Below the pieces are notes generated by a model. It ran no database searches. It saw only the letters and a list, made by a program, of their open reading frames with translations, and was not told the DNA's origin. The translations under genes were made by a program, and so were the position numbers. This document shows positions 11,901 to 19,826 of a stretch of 64,000 bases of DNA, in pieces (the first letter of the stretch is position 1; every line of letters starts with the position of its first letter). The stretch is taken from contig NZ_JACHYH010000001.1 in NCBI RefSeq assembly GCF_014192715.1, positions 496,001 through 560,000 of the forward strand, written 5' to 3'. This stretch comes from Luteibacter sp. Sphag1AF. Lineage in GTDB: Bacteria; Pseudomonadota; Gammaproteobacteria; Xanthomonadales; Rhodanobacteraceae.

Positions 11901-12354
11901 CACTGCCCAGATAAATGTCGGGCATCACCAGTGGGATGAGGTCGAAGAGAATGGCCACCTGCAGCGCACGCGAGTGCGCCGGCACGGAGGTCACTACCGA
12001 ATCCACCCAGCCATCCACCATGCTGGCGGTAAGAATCACATCGGCATGAAGACTTTCCAGAAAGCTCTCGCGCAGCAGTTCAGCTGCCGCATTGCGCGAG
12101 TGATTGGCCGCGTGCATGGATGCCGTGGGCACCAGGCTTTCCCACGCAACGATACGTTCGGGCGGAATCACGCCATCGAACATGTCGCGCAGGGTGCCCA
12201 CCGAATCGGGCATGGAGCCATTGAGTGCAATCCAGACTTCGTGGCCTTCATTTCCTTTGGCCATGGCCATGCAAAGCGACAGGCAATAGCGACCTACCCC
12301 ACGAATTCGTCCGTCAGGTGACTGACATGCCTGCATATCCACAACGACGCGCAT
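8932..12354 (-). CDS. Double-domain GT4 glycosyltransferase with C-terminal beta domain
   Basis: A very large, 1140-residue glycosyltransferase. The first GT4 module spans about residues 1-400 (GGFDHRKNLASLIKAY; EGFGLPALEAMSCG at 314-327). A less conserved linker covers ~405-620. The second GT4 module covers ~624-985 (GTIEPRKGHAQTLDAF; EGEGFGLPLIEAAQYG at 913-928). A beta-rich tail of ~140 residues follows. The ATG at 12354 was chosen because GGGAGGTGG lies directly before it; an in-frame TTG five codons upstream overlaps that ribosome site. Both modules keep the E-x7-E motif, so both may be active, which suits a bifunctional polymerase making a D-rhamnose-containing chain. The tail resembles a carbohydrate-binding fold only by its beta-rich composition. 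The FkbM gene precedes it by 23 bases. Confidence 0.85.
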   Translation of the reverse strand: MRVVVDMQACQSPDGRIRGVGRYCLSLCMAMAKGNEGHEVWIALNGSMPDSVGTLRDMFDGVIPPERIVAWESLVPTASMHAANHSRNAAAELLRESFLESLHADVILTASMVDGWVDSVVTSVPAHSRALQVAILFDLIPLVMPDIYLGSDGIRPWYMRKLDHLKRCDLLLGISEATRQEAMQLLDVDAAKVVNISAAVDGIFRVLPDATVASVGRKHGIERSFVMYAGGFDHRKNLASLIKAYAALSPAVRAEHQLALVGNIAPKELGELTAVREQAGLHESDVVFTGFVSDAELIKLYNACSLYIFPSTHEGFGLPALEAMSCGAVVLGSNTTSLPEVINSPEALFDPLDIADITASMHRGLTDEAFRQRAREHAARQIKGFSWEASAAKAWAAITAAAHAHRHRPEAASISTSAPVVAVLASQALDVAAIASIQARAPSHVDVYGDLNHTGFVSASFPEGWKKKALSTLESSPFHELFMQVHDDAAAAPLLLAAKGMNATLLPTGEGVTQALRELEVVDRRMLVGLIYRAKGYAALHRVAGPIAADAFADLTSHDLKYADPAWLNASHEPIPASSGRVDVRSLVDRLAAVPHIDRWDDDDLARLAMAVSRNQPRAQSQKTVFVDISHLVIEDALTGIQRVVRHIVAEMMALPPEGYRVEPVYINDDGIFRYARSYCQKRFFPELPIPDDEPVTFMSGDIFVGLDLAAHLVPYLRDTYVWMRSRGVQIHFVVYDLLPLLRPDCFDEAGLPTFRRWYEAVAELSDGIICISRTVADEFRTWLDQSMPARGRPVKIGYFHLGADLVPTAEPAMLDGAVGLDLGGRPSFLMVGTIEPRKGHAQTLDAFDILWSTGHNVNLILVGKPGWRVDELVLRLRNHPEAGRRLFWLERADDRQLIAMYHTASALLAASEGEGFGLPLIEAAQYGLPIIARDLPVFKEVAGEHAHYFSGMEPEGMASSIIAWLDLYAAGEAPASTGMPWLTWQQSARQLEGVAVHGNWYQSWTPGSYRRFGASDYRAQTSTGILRRCSRQADGSPGVLFGTPEFPVASGTYELRLHGKRHSPAGVAWVDVEAHAGSWRLESTALHGDAGYLGKLNVNVPEDVLDFRIRVMVDGAADVVFHGLELVPAHRPEVRAGAS

Positions 12355-12377
12355 GGCTCCACCTCCCAATCAGAAAA

Positions 12378-13802
12378 TTATTTGCGTCGACCGATCGCGT
12401 CTTTGAGCATCCCCTGGATAGCCACGGCCTCAGATGACATCGCACTCGGCGTCTGCGCGCCAACCACCGGAGCGACCCCATGAGGAAAAAGGAAACGCCG
12501 GATTCGCCGTCCAAGCCGCGTTTCCGGACCAGCCAGCGACGCTGCCACCCTTCGCAACGGCCCGATCTTCAGAATTCCGCGGACCAGCGGCCTCCCTGCA
12601 CGGGCAAGCTTCACGACCAGCGGACGGCTGATGCTCCAGGTTCTGCGCGCAACTCTGCGGGAGAATAGGACACCGGATCGCAAAGGTTTCGTGATGCGCC
12701 ACGATGTGCTGGTGGTAAGTGCCAGAATCGCCTCGTCCTGCCGCTTGAGCTGCTCGCGAAGGCCTTCGGTCATCACCAGGAATTCATGCTGCCGGCGCAA
12801 AAGCTGATCCACCTCGCTCGTGGACCCGCTACGACCCGCCGCATGGCGACGCTGACGGTCCCCGTAAAGCGAATCAATTTCAGCACGAAGCGCCGCGATC
12901 TCTGCATCGGCGCCCGCCGCGCGGGCTATTGCCTCGTCACGTTCCGTCTGGGCAGCGATTGCCTGGCGCTGATGTTCAGCACGCCAATGCTCGTAGTGGG
13001 CGGCCACCTTACGAAGGCTCTCGGCAGCGCCCGCCGTGGCCGAACGGGCACCCTCCAGTTCCAGCGTGATGGCACGCAGACGCACGTGCGCCGCATCCAG
13101 CTGATCGTGCGCGGCCTTGTCACCCACGCGCACGAAATCATCGAAGATGTTTGGCGGGAAGGCGAAAGCCGGCAGCAAATCGGATTTCTCGCTGGCGACA
13201 TAGAACCGATTCAGGCCGTCGTCGTAAGCAAGCACGTAGCCGCGATCCGTCAGCAGGTATTCCCATGGCTGGTGATTGGGAATCTGGCTATTGGGTTCAA
13301 CCGCTTCCAGCAAGATGATCCAGGGACGTACGGTGTCCAGCGAGATCGACTGCAGCGCTGCCTTCTCGGCGCCCTCGCAGTCGATCTTGAGGAAATGGAC
13401 TTCCTTGACGTTGTTTCTTGCAAGGATATCGTCCAGGCGGCGCGTCGGAACACGACGCTCGGTAACGGTACGCCCCTCCGCCCGCGCGCGCGCTGCGAAA
13501 GTTTCATCCGTTGTGGAAAGACCTGTACCGACAACCTCGAACAGCCGCAGCTCGCCGTCTTCGGAACCGATGGCGACGTTCTCATTGATGTCGTAAGGAC
13601 GGTCCTGCTGAAGCATCTCGAACCAGGTGGAAACCGGCTCCACGTTGATGCCACGCCAGCCCTTCAGAGAGAAGGCCTTGGTCACCGATTCGGTCACCGG
13701 ATGCTGCGCGCCAACGTCCACGTAAAAGCCGTGCCTCACGTTCTTGAGAACACGATTGAGGATCACGTCCTCGTAATTCTGCGCAAAACTGACGAACGTC
13801 AT
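12378..13802 (-). CDS. FkbM-family methyltransferase with long coiled coil and basic tail
   Basis: A 474-residue protein in three parts. Residues 1-205 are an FkbM SAM-dependent methyltransferase (FYVDVGAQHP at 26-35, then VHFLKIDCEGAEKAAL at 135-150). Residues ~228-362 are rich in Ala, Glu, Arg and Gln with a heptad-like pattern, read as a coiled coil with a break near 318-328. Residues ~364-440 are strongly basic, beginning TSWRITKPLR, a motif seen in many polysaccharide-cluster proteins. The start overlaps the wzt stop as ATGA. The layout of methyltransferase, coiled coil and tail recalls WbdD, the chain terminator and ruler of E. coli O8/O9a, although WbdD's kinase domain is absent. The function as a capping enzyme is inferred. 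Confidence 0.85.
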   Translation of the reverse strand: MTFVSFAQNYEDVILNRVLKNVRHGFYVDVGAQHPVTESVTKAFSLKGWRGINVEPVSTWFEMLQQDRPYDINENVAIGSEDGELRLFEVVGTGLSTTDETFAARARAEGRTVTERRVPTRRLDDILARNNVKEVHFLKIDCEGAEKAALQSISLDTVRPWIILLEAVEPNSQIPNHQPWEYLLTDRGYVLAYDDGLNRFYVASEKSDLLPAFAFPPNIFDDFVRVGDKAAHDQLDAAHVRLRAITLELEGARSATAGAAESLRKVAAHYEHWRAEHQRQAIAAQTERDEAIARAAGADAEIAALRAEIDSLYGDRQRRHAAGRSGSTSEVDQLLRRQHEFLVMTEGLREQLKRQDEAILALTTSTSWRITKPLRSGVLFSRRVARRTWSISRPLVVKLARAGRPLVRGILKIGPLRRVAASLAGPETRLGRRIRRFLFPHGVAPVVGAQTPSAMSSEAVAIQGMLKDAIGRRK

Positions 13803-15025
13803 ACTGGCTCTACATCAATGTGAGGGGGAATCCAGGCACTGCCCACAAAGTGCGGGTGCGAGTGATTCGCCACGGTGAAAATCATGGCCAGATCGCGCCA
13901 CTCGTAGTTATCAACCAGATGAGTATCCGTGCTGACCAGAGCGGTGGATATAGAATAGGTCCCTTGTCCGAGATTGACCGGGAAGCGCGCACGATAAACG
14001 ACGCGCTGACCCGCCTGGACATCCTCCAGCACCTGCCTGGTGTGGTGCGTATTGGTGCCGAACATCGACTGGCCCAGGCGGTCCTTGATGACGTAGCCGA
14101 GAACCAGACGCGGGATGGCGGATTTCGCATGCACGGTGATGCGCAGCTCGACTGACTGCCCCACATCCACGAATTCCACGGCCCGACCGTCGTCCGCATA
14201 CATGTGGATGTCTTCCACCACGGCCTCGAACGTGCCGGAAATCGTTTGCAGCTGCCCACCCTCAAGACGCTCGGTTTTCATGGAGCTGTTTTCGCGCTCG
14301 GCAATCAGCGCGTTATAGGCGTCCATGACTTCTACCGGGTCGCCATCTTGAAGAATGCGGCCACCCTGCAACAGGATGGCGCGATCGCAAAGGCTCTGAA
14401 TCGCAGAGCTGTCATGTGACACGATCATCAGGCTGGTGCCGAGCTCGCGGAATTCCTTGATGCGCTTGAAGCACTTGTGCTGAAAATACGCATCACCAAC
14501 CGACAGCGCTTCATCAACAATGAGGATATCGGGGCGAAAAGCTGTGGCAACGCTGAAAGCCACGCGCATCTGCATGCCGCTGGAGTACGTGCGAACGTGC
14601 TCGTCGAAGTAATCGCCGATTTCGGAGAAGCTTTCGATGTCCGGCATTGCCTTGTCGATCTGTTCGCGGGTGAAGCCCATGAGGCCCGCCGCGTGATACA
14701 CGTTCTGGCGACCCGTCAGGTCCGGACTGAATCCCATGCCCAGTTCCAGAATGGCAGCGATACGGCCATTCACCTCAACACTGCCCGACGAGGGCATGAG
14801 TGTGCGGGTGACGAGCTTCAGCAACGTGCTTTTACCCGCGCCGTTCTGACCCACGATGCCGATGGCTTCACCGCGCCCGACCGCGAAGGTCATGTCGCGG
14901 ATGACCCAGTGCTCTTCGCGCGGCGTGACCTTGACGCCGAACCAGCTGGCGAAACGCTTCAGCTCGCTGCCGTAGTCGCGGAACGCTTTGGACAGACCTG
15001 TGACCTTCAGTACAGCGTCGCTCAT
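13799..15025 (-). CDS. wzt: O-antigen ABC exporter ATPase with glycan-binding domain
   Basis: A 408-residue ABC ATPase. Walker A is GQNGAGKST at 59-67, the signature is YSSGMQMRVAFS near 147-158 and Walker B is ILIVDEALSVGD at 167-178. About 140 further residues (265-408) form the beta-sandwich Wzt_C domain, which in E. coli O9a binds the modified non-reducing end of the finished glycan. Presence of that domain implies export of a completed, probably capped chain rather than export coupled to synthesis. The ATG at 15025 overlaps the wzm stop by four bases; a longer in-frame extension upstream lies inside wzm and is not used. The partner permease is the preceding gene. Confidence 0.95.
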   Translation of the reverse strand: MSDAVLKVTGLSKAFRDYGSELKRFASWFGVKVTPREEHWVIRDMTFAVGRGEAIGIVGQNGAGKSTLLKLVTRTLMPSSGSVEVNGRIAAILELGMGFSPDLTGRQNVYHAAGLMGFTREQIDKAMPDIESFSEIGDYFDEHVRTYSSGMQMRVAFSVATAFRPDILIVDEALSVGDAYFQHKCFKRIKEFRELGTSLMIVSHDSSAIQSLCDRAILLQGGRILQDGDPVEVMDAYNALIAERENSSMKTERLEGGQLQTISGTFEAVVEDIHMYADDGRAVEFVDVGQSVELRITVHAKSAIPRLVLGYVIKDRLGQSMFGTNTHHTRQVLEDVQAGQRVVYRARFPVNLGQGTYSISTALVSTDTHLVDNYEWRDLAMIFTVANHSHPHFVGSAWIPPHIDVEPV

Positions 15026-15816
15026 AGCACGTCCACCATTTCCGGGGCGGCCCGGCGAAACACGATGAAAGAAAGTCCGAGCAACACCACCGAACCCAAT
15101 GCGGTCCACAGCAGCGGCATGAGTTGCGGCGCCTTGCCGTAGAGCATCACGTCCTGAAAGCCGGTCACGATGTAGTACATCGGATTCAACGCGATGATGC
15201 TGCGGAACCCGTTGCCGAGAATGCCCGCCGTGTAGACGATGGGCGTGACCCAGAACCACAGCTGCAGAACCACGGCCATGATCTGGCCCACGTCACGAAC
15301 AAACACGTTCAGTACGCCGAGCAGGAGGCCCAGCCCCAGCGAGAAGGCGACGTTCACGGCCACAAGCAGGGGCAGCCAGAGCAGCGCCCAGGTGGGCGGA
15401 TGGCCGACAATGGCAAAAATGAAAACGGTGGCCGCGAAAAGAAACGCGTTGCCGACCAGGGCGGTGCCTACGCCGATGAACGGAAGACAGACCCGGGGGA
15501 AGAAGATCTTCTTCATCAGGTTGCCGTTATCGACAAACAGATTCAACGAGCGCTGGATGATCTCGACAAACAACGACCAGGCAAGCATGCCGGCCATCAG
15601 ATAGATGGAATAGGCATACTGGTTGGTGACGCCCGGAAGTTTCGCAGCCATCACGCGCGAAAGCACGAGCGAATAGATCGCCACCTGCGCCAGAGGCTGC
15701 AGCACCATCCAAAGTCCGCCCAGACGGCTGCGCGCGAAGCGCGCCTTCAGGTCATTTTTGACGGACGACAGGATGAAATGCCGGTATCGCCAGACCGAAC
15801 GGGCCATTTCGCTCAT
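15022..15816 (-). CDS. wzm: O-antigen ABC exporter permease
   Basis: A 264-residue ABC-2 type permease with six predicted membrane helices. The N-terminal RYRHFILSSVKNDLKARFAR amphipathic segment and RSRLGGLWMVLQPL gate-helix region are typical of Wzm/TagG proteins. With Wzt it would carry undecaprenyl-linked polysaccharide across the inner membrane. The ATG at 15816 begins the usual N-terminus; an earlier in-frame start would add 20 residues unlike the family. No strong ribosome site is visible. It is the first gene of the seven-gene minus-strand operon and lies 131 bases downstream of metB. Placement of wzm-wzt next to metB is also known from Xanthomonas LPS loci. Confidence 0.93.
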   Translation of the reverse strand: MSEMARSVWRYRHFILSSVKNDLKARFARSRLGGLWMVLQPLAQVAIYSLVLSRVMAAKLPGVTNQYAYSIYLMAGMLAWSLFVEIIQRSLNLFVDNGNLMKKIFFPRVCLPFIGVGTALVGNAFLFAATVFIFAIVGHPPTWALLWLPLLVAVNVAFSLGLGLLLGVLNVFVRDVGQIMAVVLQLWFWVTPIVYTAGILGNGFRSIIALNPMYYIVTGFQDVMLYGKAPQLMPLLWTALGSVVLLGLSFIVFRRAAPEMVDVL

Positions 15817-15893
15817 GTGCGGATTAATCCATAAGTTCGGTGAAAAAACACAATCGTGCAGCCGCGTGCATGACACGGGTGGATAACGTGCGA

Positions 15894-15923
15894 CGTCGCC
15901 GGGCAGAACGACACCCGGCGACG
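15894..15923 (-). terminator. Hairpin downstream of metB
   Basis: A perfect 10-bp inverted repeat (CGTCGCCGGG / CCCGGCGACG) with a 10-base loop, 25 bases past the metB stop. There is no T-run on the minus strand, so it may be a weak or Rho-assisted terminator separating metB from the wzm operon. Confidence 0.45.
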
Positions 15924-15947
15924 CTGTGTCCGGACCTCTTCACTCCC

Positions 15948-17129
15948 TCACTTGGAGAGTGCGAAGGCCAGCTCGTTGCGCAAATCAGCCACATCCTCCA
16001 CACCCACCGACAGGCGGATCAGCCCGTCGCTGATGCCCAGGCGCTTGCGGTTGGCCGGCGGGATGGAGGCGTGGGTCATGATCGCCGGATGCTCGATCAG
16101 GCTTTCCACACCGCCCAGCGACTCGGCCAGCGCGAACAGTTCGCAGCGCTCCAGCATGCGGCGGGCAGCGCGGACGCCACCCTTCACTTCGGCCGAAATG
16201 ATGCCGCCGAAGCCGTCCATCTGTTTCTTCGCCAGCGAATGCTGCGGATGGGATTTCAGGCCCGGGTAGATCACCCGCTCGATGGCCGGGTGCTTCTCCA
16301 GCCATGCCGCCAGGTGCTGGGCCGACTCGCAATGCGCCTTCATGCGCAGGTGCAGGGTCTTCAGGCCACGCATGGCCAGGAACGAATCGAAGGGACCGGA
16401 AACCGCGCCTACCGAGTTCTGCAGGAAGGCCATCTGTTCGGCCATTTCCGCATTGGCCGCGACGACGATGCCGCCGACCATGTCCGAGTGGCCGTTGAGG
16501 TACTTGGTGGCCGAATGCAGCACCAGGTCCGCGCCGAACTCGATGGGGCGCTGGAGCATCGGCGAGCAGAAGGTGTTGTCGACGACGAGGATCAGGCCGT
16601 GCTTCTTGGCAAACGCGGCGATTTTGGCCAGGTCAACCAGCTTGAGCATCGGGTTGGTCGGCGTTTCGGCCCAGATCATGCGCGTGTTGGGCTTCAGCGC
16701 CGCCTTGAGGGCGGACATGTCGTTCAGATCAACGAAGCTGAAGTCCAGACCGGCCGAGCGGCGACGGACCCGCTCGAACAGGCGGTACGTGCCGCCGTAC
16801 AGATCGTCCATTGCGATGACGTGGCTGCCGGTGTCCAGCATGTCCAGCACGGTGGCCGCGCCCGCCAGGCCCGAACCGAACGCGAAGCCGGCCACGCCGC
16901 CTTCCAGATCGGCCACGCAGCGCTCGTAGGCCATGCGGGTGGGGTTCTGCGTACGCGAATACTCGTAGCCCTTGTGCTTGCCCGGGCTTTCCTGGACATA
17001 GGTCGAGGTCGCGTAGATCGGCGTCATGATGGCGCCGGTAGACGGATCAGGCTGCTGGCCTGCGTGGATCGCGCGCGTGCCGAGACCGAGCGAGGCTTCT
17101 TTAGTTTTGTTTTTCAATGTCTTATCCAA
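15948..17129 (-). CDS. metB: Cystathionine gamma-synthase/gamma-lyase-type PLP enzyme
   Basis: A 393-residue Cys/Met metabolism PLP enzyme. Visible are YSRTQNPTR (58-66), the PLP ring-stacking YGGTYRLF (111-118), VVDNTFCSP (182-190) and the PLP lysine K209 in SATKYLNGHSD. It either makes cystathionine from an activated homoserine or cleaves it; sequence alone does not separate MetB from cystathionine gamma-lyase in this group. Xanthomonas LPS loci sit beside the orthologous gene. No ATG exists near the N-terminus: the frame begins at a TTG (17129), with another TTG at 17117, so the exact start is uncertain. A cystathionine beta-synthase is encoded at 28-29.5 kb, so reverse transsulfuration is possible. 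Confidence 0.88.
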   Translation of the reverse strand: MDKTLKNKTKEASLGLGTRAIHAGQQPDPSTGAIMTPIYATSTYVQESPGKHKGYEYSRTQNPTRMAYERCVADLEGGVAGFAFGSGLAGAATVLDMLDTGSHVIAMDDLYGGTYRLFERVRRRSAGLDFSFVDLNDMSALKAALKPNTRMIWAETPTNPMLKLVDLAKIAAFAKKHGLILVVDNTFCSPMLQRPIEFGADLVLHSATKYLNGHSDMVGGIVVAANAEMAEQMAFLQNSVGAVSGPFDSFLAMRGLKTLHLRMKAHCESAQHLAAWLEKHPAIERVIYPGLKSHPQHSLAKKQMDGFGGIISAEVKGGVRAARRMLERCELFALAESLGGVESLIEHPAIMTHASIPPANRKRLGISDGLIRLSVGVEDVADLRNELAFALSK

Positions 17130-17341
17130 AACTGTCGGGGCGGCACGGGGCCGGAACCAAGGTCAAAGGAGCACATCTTAACGCCCTTGGGCGCCCGTAC
17201 CGAGCCAAGTCTGAAGCGCCGTTCACCTCGGAACCCGCCGCCAGCCCCGAATTTTGGCAATACAGCGACGGCCAAGGCATTATCTGCGGGATCGTTTCGA
17301 CCTGACCGCCGCGGTCGTCCCAGTGGCTCATGAGACTACCC

Positions 17342-18388
17342 ATGCCTGTCCTTCTCGTTACCGGTGGTGCCGGCTTCATCGGCGGCAACTTTGTCCTTCG
17401 CGCCGTGGCGGCTGGCCACCACGTCATCACGCTGGACAAGCTGACCTATGCGGGCAACGTTGCCACGCTGGACAGCGTGCGCCAATCGTCCGCACACACT
17501 TTCGTTCATGGCGACATCGGCGACCGGGCCCTGGTGGCTTCGCTGCTCGCGACCCATCGTCCTGACGCCATTGTCCATTTCGCCGCCGAATCACATGTAG
17601 ACCGCTCCATCGACGGCCCGGCCGCGTTTGTGGAAACCAACGTCGTCGGGACTCTGGCCCTGCTGGAGTGCGCGCGGGATTACTGGCGTGACCTCGCGGC
17701 CGACGAAGCCAGCCGCTTCCGCTTCCTGCACGTCTCCACCGACGAGGTCTATGGATCGCTGGGCAGCGAGGGCCGCTTTACGGAAAGCACGCCCTACGCA
17801 CCCAACTCGCCCTACTCCGCCTCGAAGGCGGCGTCCGATCACCTCGTGCGCGCGTTTCACCATACCTACGGCTTGCCCACGCTCACTACCAACTGCTCGA
17901 ACAACTACGGGCCGTTCCAGTTTCCCGAGAAGCTGATCCCGCTGGTCATCCAGAAGGCGCTGGCCGGCGAACCGCTTCCTGTGTACGGCGACGGCCTGAA
18001 TGTGCGCGACTGGCTGTTCGTGGAAGATCACTGCGATGCGATTGCCGCGGTGCTGTCGCGCGGCGTGCCCGGCGCCGTTTACAACGTGGGCGGCGAGGAA
18101 GAGCACACCAACATCGACGTCGTGCGCACGGTCTGCCGCTTGCTGGACGAGCGTCGTCCTCAGGCTGCCGGCCCGCATGAACGCCTCATCACGTTCGTGC
18201 GCGACCGTCCGGGCCACGACCGCCGCTACGCGATTGATGCCACCCGCCTGCGCGAAGCCACCGGATGGCGCCCGAGCCACGACTTTGCCGCCGGCATGGC
18301 GCGAACGGTGGACTGGTATCTGGCCAACGGCCCGTGGGTTACCAGTATTCTGGATGGTAGTTACCGCATGGAAAGGCTGGGCGCATGA
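17342..18388 (+). CDS. rmlB: dTDP-glucose 4,6-dehydratase
   Basis: A 348-residue extended SDR enzyme with [13 protein letters not shown] at the N-terminus, the [12 protein letters not shown] signature, [10 protein letters not shown], and the catalytic Tyr-x3-Lys in [13 protein letters not shown]. It makes dTDP-4-keto-6-deoxyglucose, step two of dTDP-L-rhamnose synthesis. The start is either this ATG or an in-frame ATG four codons upstream at 17330; neither has a strong ribosome site. It opens the overlapping rmlBACD operon and is divergent from metB across a ~210-base gap that should contain both promoters. Confidence 0.95.
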   Translation: MPVLLVTGGAGFIGGNFVLRAVAAGHHVITLDKLTYAGNVATLDSVRQSSAHTFVHGDIGDRALVASLLATHRPDAIVHFAAESHVDRSIDGPAAFVETNVVGTLALLECARDYWRDLAADEASRFRFLHVSTDEVYGSLGSEGRFTESTPYAPNSPYSASKAASDHLVRAFHHTYGLPTLTTNCSNNYGPFQFPEKLIPLVIQKALAGEPLPVYGDGLNVRDWLFVEDHCDAIAAVLSRGVPGAVYNVGGEEEHTNIDVVRTVCRLLDERRPQAAGPHERLITFVRDRPGHDRRYAIDATRLREATGWRPSHDFAAGMARTVDWYLANGPWVTSILDGSYRMERLGA

Positions 18389-19272
18389 CCGCACGCAAGG
18401 GCATCATTCTGGCCGGCGGCTCCGGCACACGGCTTTATCCGATCACCCAGGGCGTCAGCAAGCAGCTGCTGCCGGTGTACGACAAGCCGATGATCTATTA
18501 CCCGCTGGGCACCCTGATGCTGGCGGGCATTCGCGACATCCTGGTCATCAACACGCCGCACGAGCAGCCCATGTTCCAGCGCCTTCTGGGCGATGGTTCG
18601 CAATGGGGCCTCAACATCCAGTACGCGGTACAGCCCTCACCCGATGGCCTTGCCCAGGCGTTCCTCATCGGCGAGCGCTTTCTGGATGGCGGCCCGAGCT
18701 GCCTGGTACTGGGCGACAACATCTTCTACGGCGAAAGTTTCACCGACCGCCTGATCCGCGCCGACCAGCGAACCTGCGGCGCGTCGATTTTCGGTTATTG
18801 GGTCCGTGATCCCGAACGCTACGGCGTAGCCAGTTTCGATAGCGACGGCCGGGTCATCGACATCGAAGAAAAGCCGGCGCATCCCCGCTCCCATTACGCA
18901 GTGACGGGTCTGTATTTCTATGACGGCGACGCATCGCGCTATGCACGCGAGCTGAAACCTTCGTCCCGCGGCGAGCTGGAAATCACCGACCTCAACCGCC
19001 GCTACCTGCGCGAAGGCAAGCTGCATCTTGAACAGCTCGGGCGCGGACATGCGTGGCTGGATACCGGCACCCACGAATCGCTGATGGAAGCCGGAAGCTA
19101 CGTGCAGACCATCGAGAATCGCCAGGGCCTGAAAATCTGCTGCCCTGAGGAAATCGCCTTCGAGCAGGGCTGGATCAACCGCGAGCAACTGCTTGCGTTG
19201 GCGGCTCCGCTGTCCAAAGTCGGCTACGGTCAGTATCTTCTGCGCCTCGCCAGTCAGGAAGCCTCATCGTGA
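18385..19272 (+). CDS. rmlA: Glucose-1-phosphate thymidylyltransferase
   Basis: A 295-residue nucleotidyltransferase with [20 protein letters not shown] at the N-terminus, [24 protein letters not shown] and the EEKP motif. It forms dTDP-glucose from dTTP and glucose-1-P, is the first committed step to dTDP-L-rhamnose and is normally feedback-inhibited by the end product. Its ATG overlaps the rmlB stop (ATGA), indicating translational coupling. Confidence 0.96.
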   Translation: MTARKGIILAGGSGTRLYPITQGVSKQLLPVYDKPMIYYPLGTLMLAGIRDILVINTPHEQPMFQRLLGDGSQWGLNIQYAVQPSPDGLAQAFLIGERFLDGGPSCLVLGDNIFYGESFTDRLIRADQRTCGASIFGYWVRDPERYGVASFDSDGRVIDIEEKPAHPRSHYAVTGLYFYDGDASRYARELKPSSRGELEITDLNRRYLREGKLHLEQLGRGHAWLDTGTHESLMEAGSYVQTIENRQGLKICCPEEIAFEQGWINREQLLALAAPLSKVGYGQYLLRLASQEASS

Positions 19273-19826
19273 AGTTCATCGACACATCGCTTCCGGGCGT
19301 ACAGATCATTGAGCCCCGGGTCCACGGCGATGCGCGCGGTTACTTTTTTGAGAGCTTCAACAAGGCCACCTTCGAACAAGCCGGCATAGACACCTCGTTC
19401 GTGCAGACCAATGTCTCGCGCTCACGCCGCGGCGTGCTGCGCGGGCTGCACTACCAATGGCCCAACCCGCAGGGCAAGCTGGTCAGCGTGCTGGAAGGCG
19501 AAGTCTGGGATGTGGCTGTCGACATCCGCCCGGACTCCCCCACGTATCGCCAATGGTTCGCCGCCGTACTGTCGGCTGAGAACGCGCGACACCTGTGGAT
19601 ACCGGAAGGCTTTGCGCATGGCTTCTGCGTGCTGTCGCCGTTTGCCACGTTCTCCTATCAATGCACCTCGCTTTACGACCGCGAAGGCGACGCCGCCATC
19701 GCGTGGAACGACGATGCCTTTGCGATTGACTGGCCCATCGCTGAGCCCGATCTGTCCGACAAGGACGCGCGCGCACCGTGGCTGGTAGACGTCCCTCGCC
19801 ACCGGCTTCCCGATTTCGTCCCGTGA
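19269..19826 (+). CDS. rmlC: dTDP-4-dehydrorhamnose 3,5-epimerase
   Basis: A 185-residue cupin-fold epimerase, the standard size. It has [36 protein letters not shown] with the catalytic His, WDVAVDIR with the catalytic Asp region, and [14 protein letters not shown]. It inverts C3 and C5 of dTDP-4-keto-6-deoxyglucose. The start codon is GTG and overlaps the rmlA stop; its own stop overlaps the rmlD start. Confidence 0.96.
   Translation: MKFIDTSLPGVQIIEPRVHGDARGYFFESFNKATFEQAGIDTSFVQTNVSRSRRGVLRGLHYQWPNPQGKLVSVLEGEVWDVAVDIRPDSPTYRQWFAAVLSAENARHLWIPEGFAHGFCVLSPFATFSYQCTSLYDREGDAAIAWNDDAFAIDWPIAEPDLSDKDARAPWLVDVPRHRLPDFVP

Noticed and set aside
10639-12321. A 560-codon plus-strand open frame opposite the large glycosyltransferase, and a similar one at 9361-10599
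   Set aside because: Antisense shadows without ribosome sites or recognisable motifs; the GT4 motifs on the other strand are clear.
12900-13200. Repetitive Ala/Arg-rich coding region as a DNA tandem repeat
   Set aside because: The periodicity is in the protein (coiled coil); no tandemly repeated nucleotide unit is visible.
15840-17333. A 497-codon plus-strand open frame opposite metB
   Set aside because: Antisense to a gene with an intact PLP site; its composition is non-protein-like.
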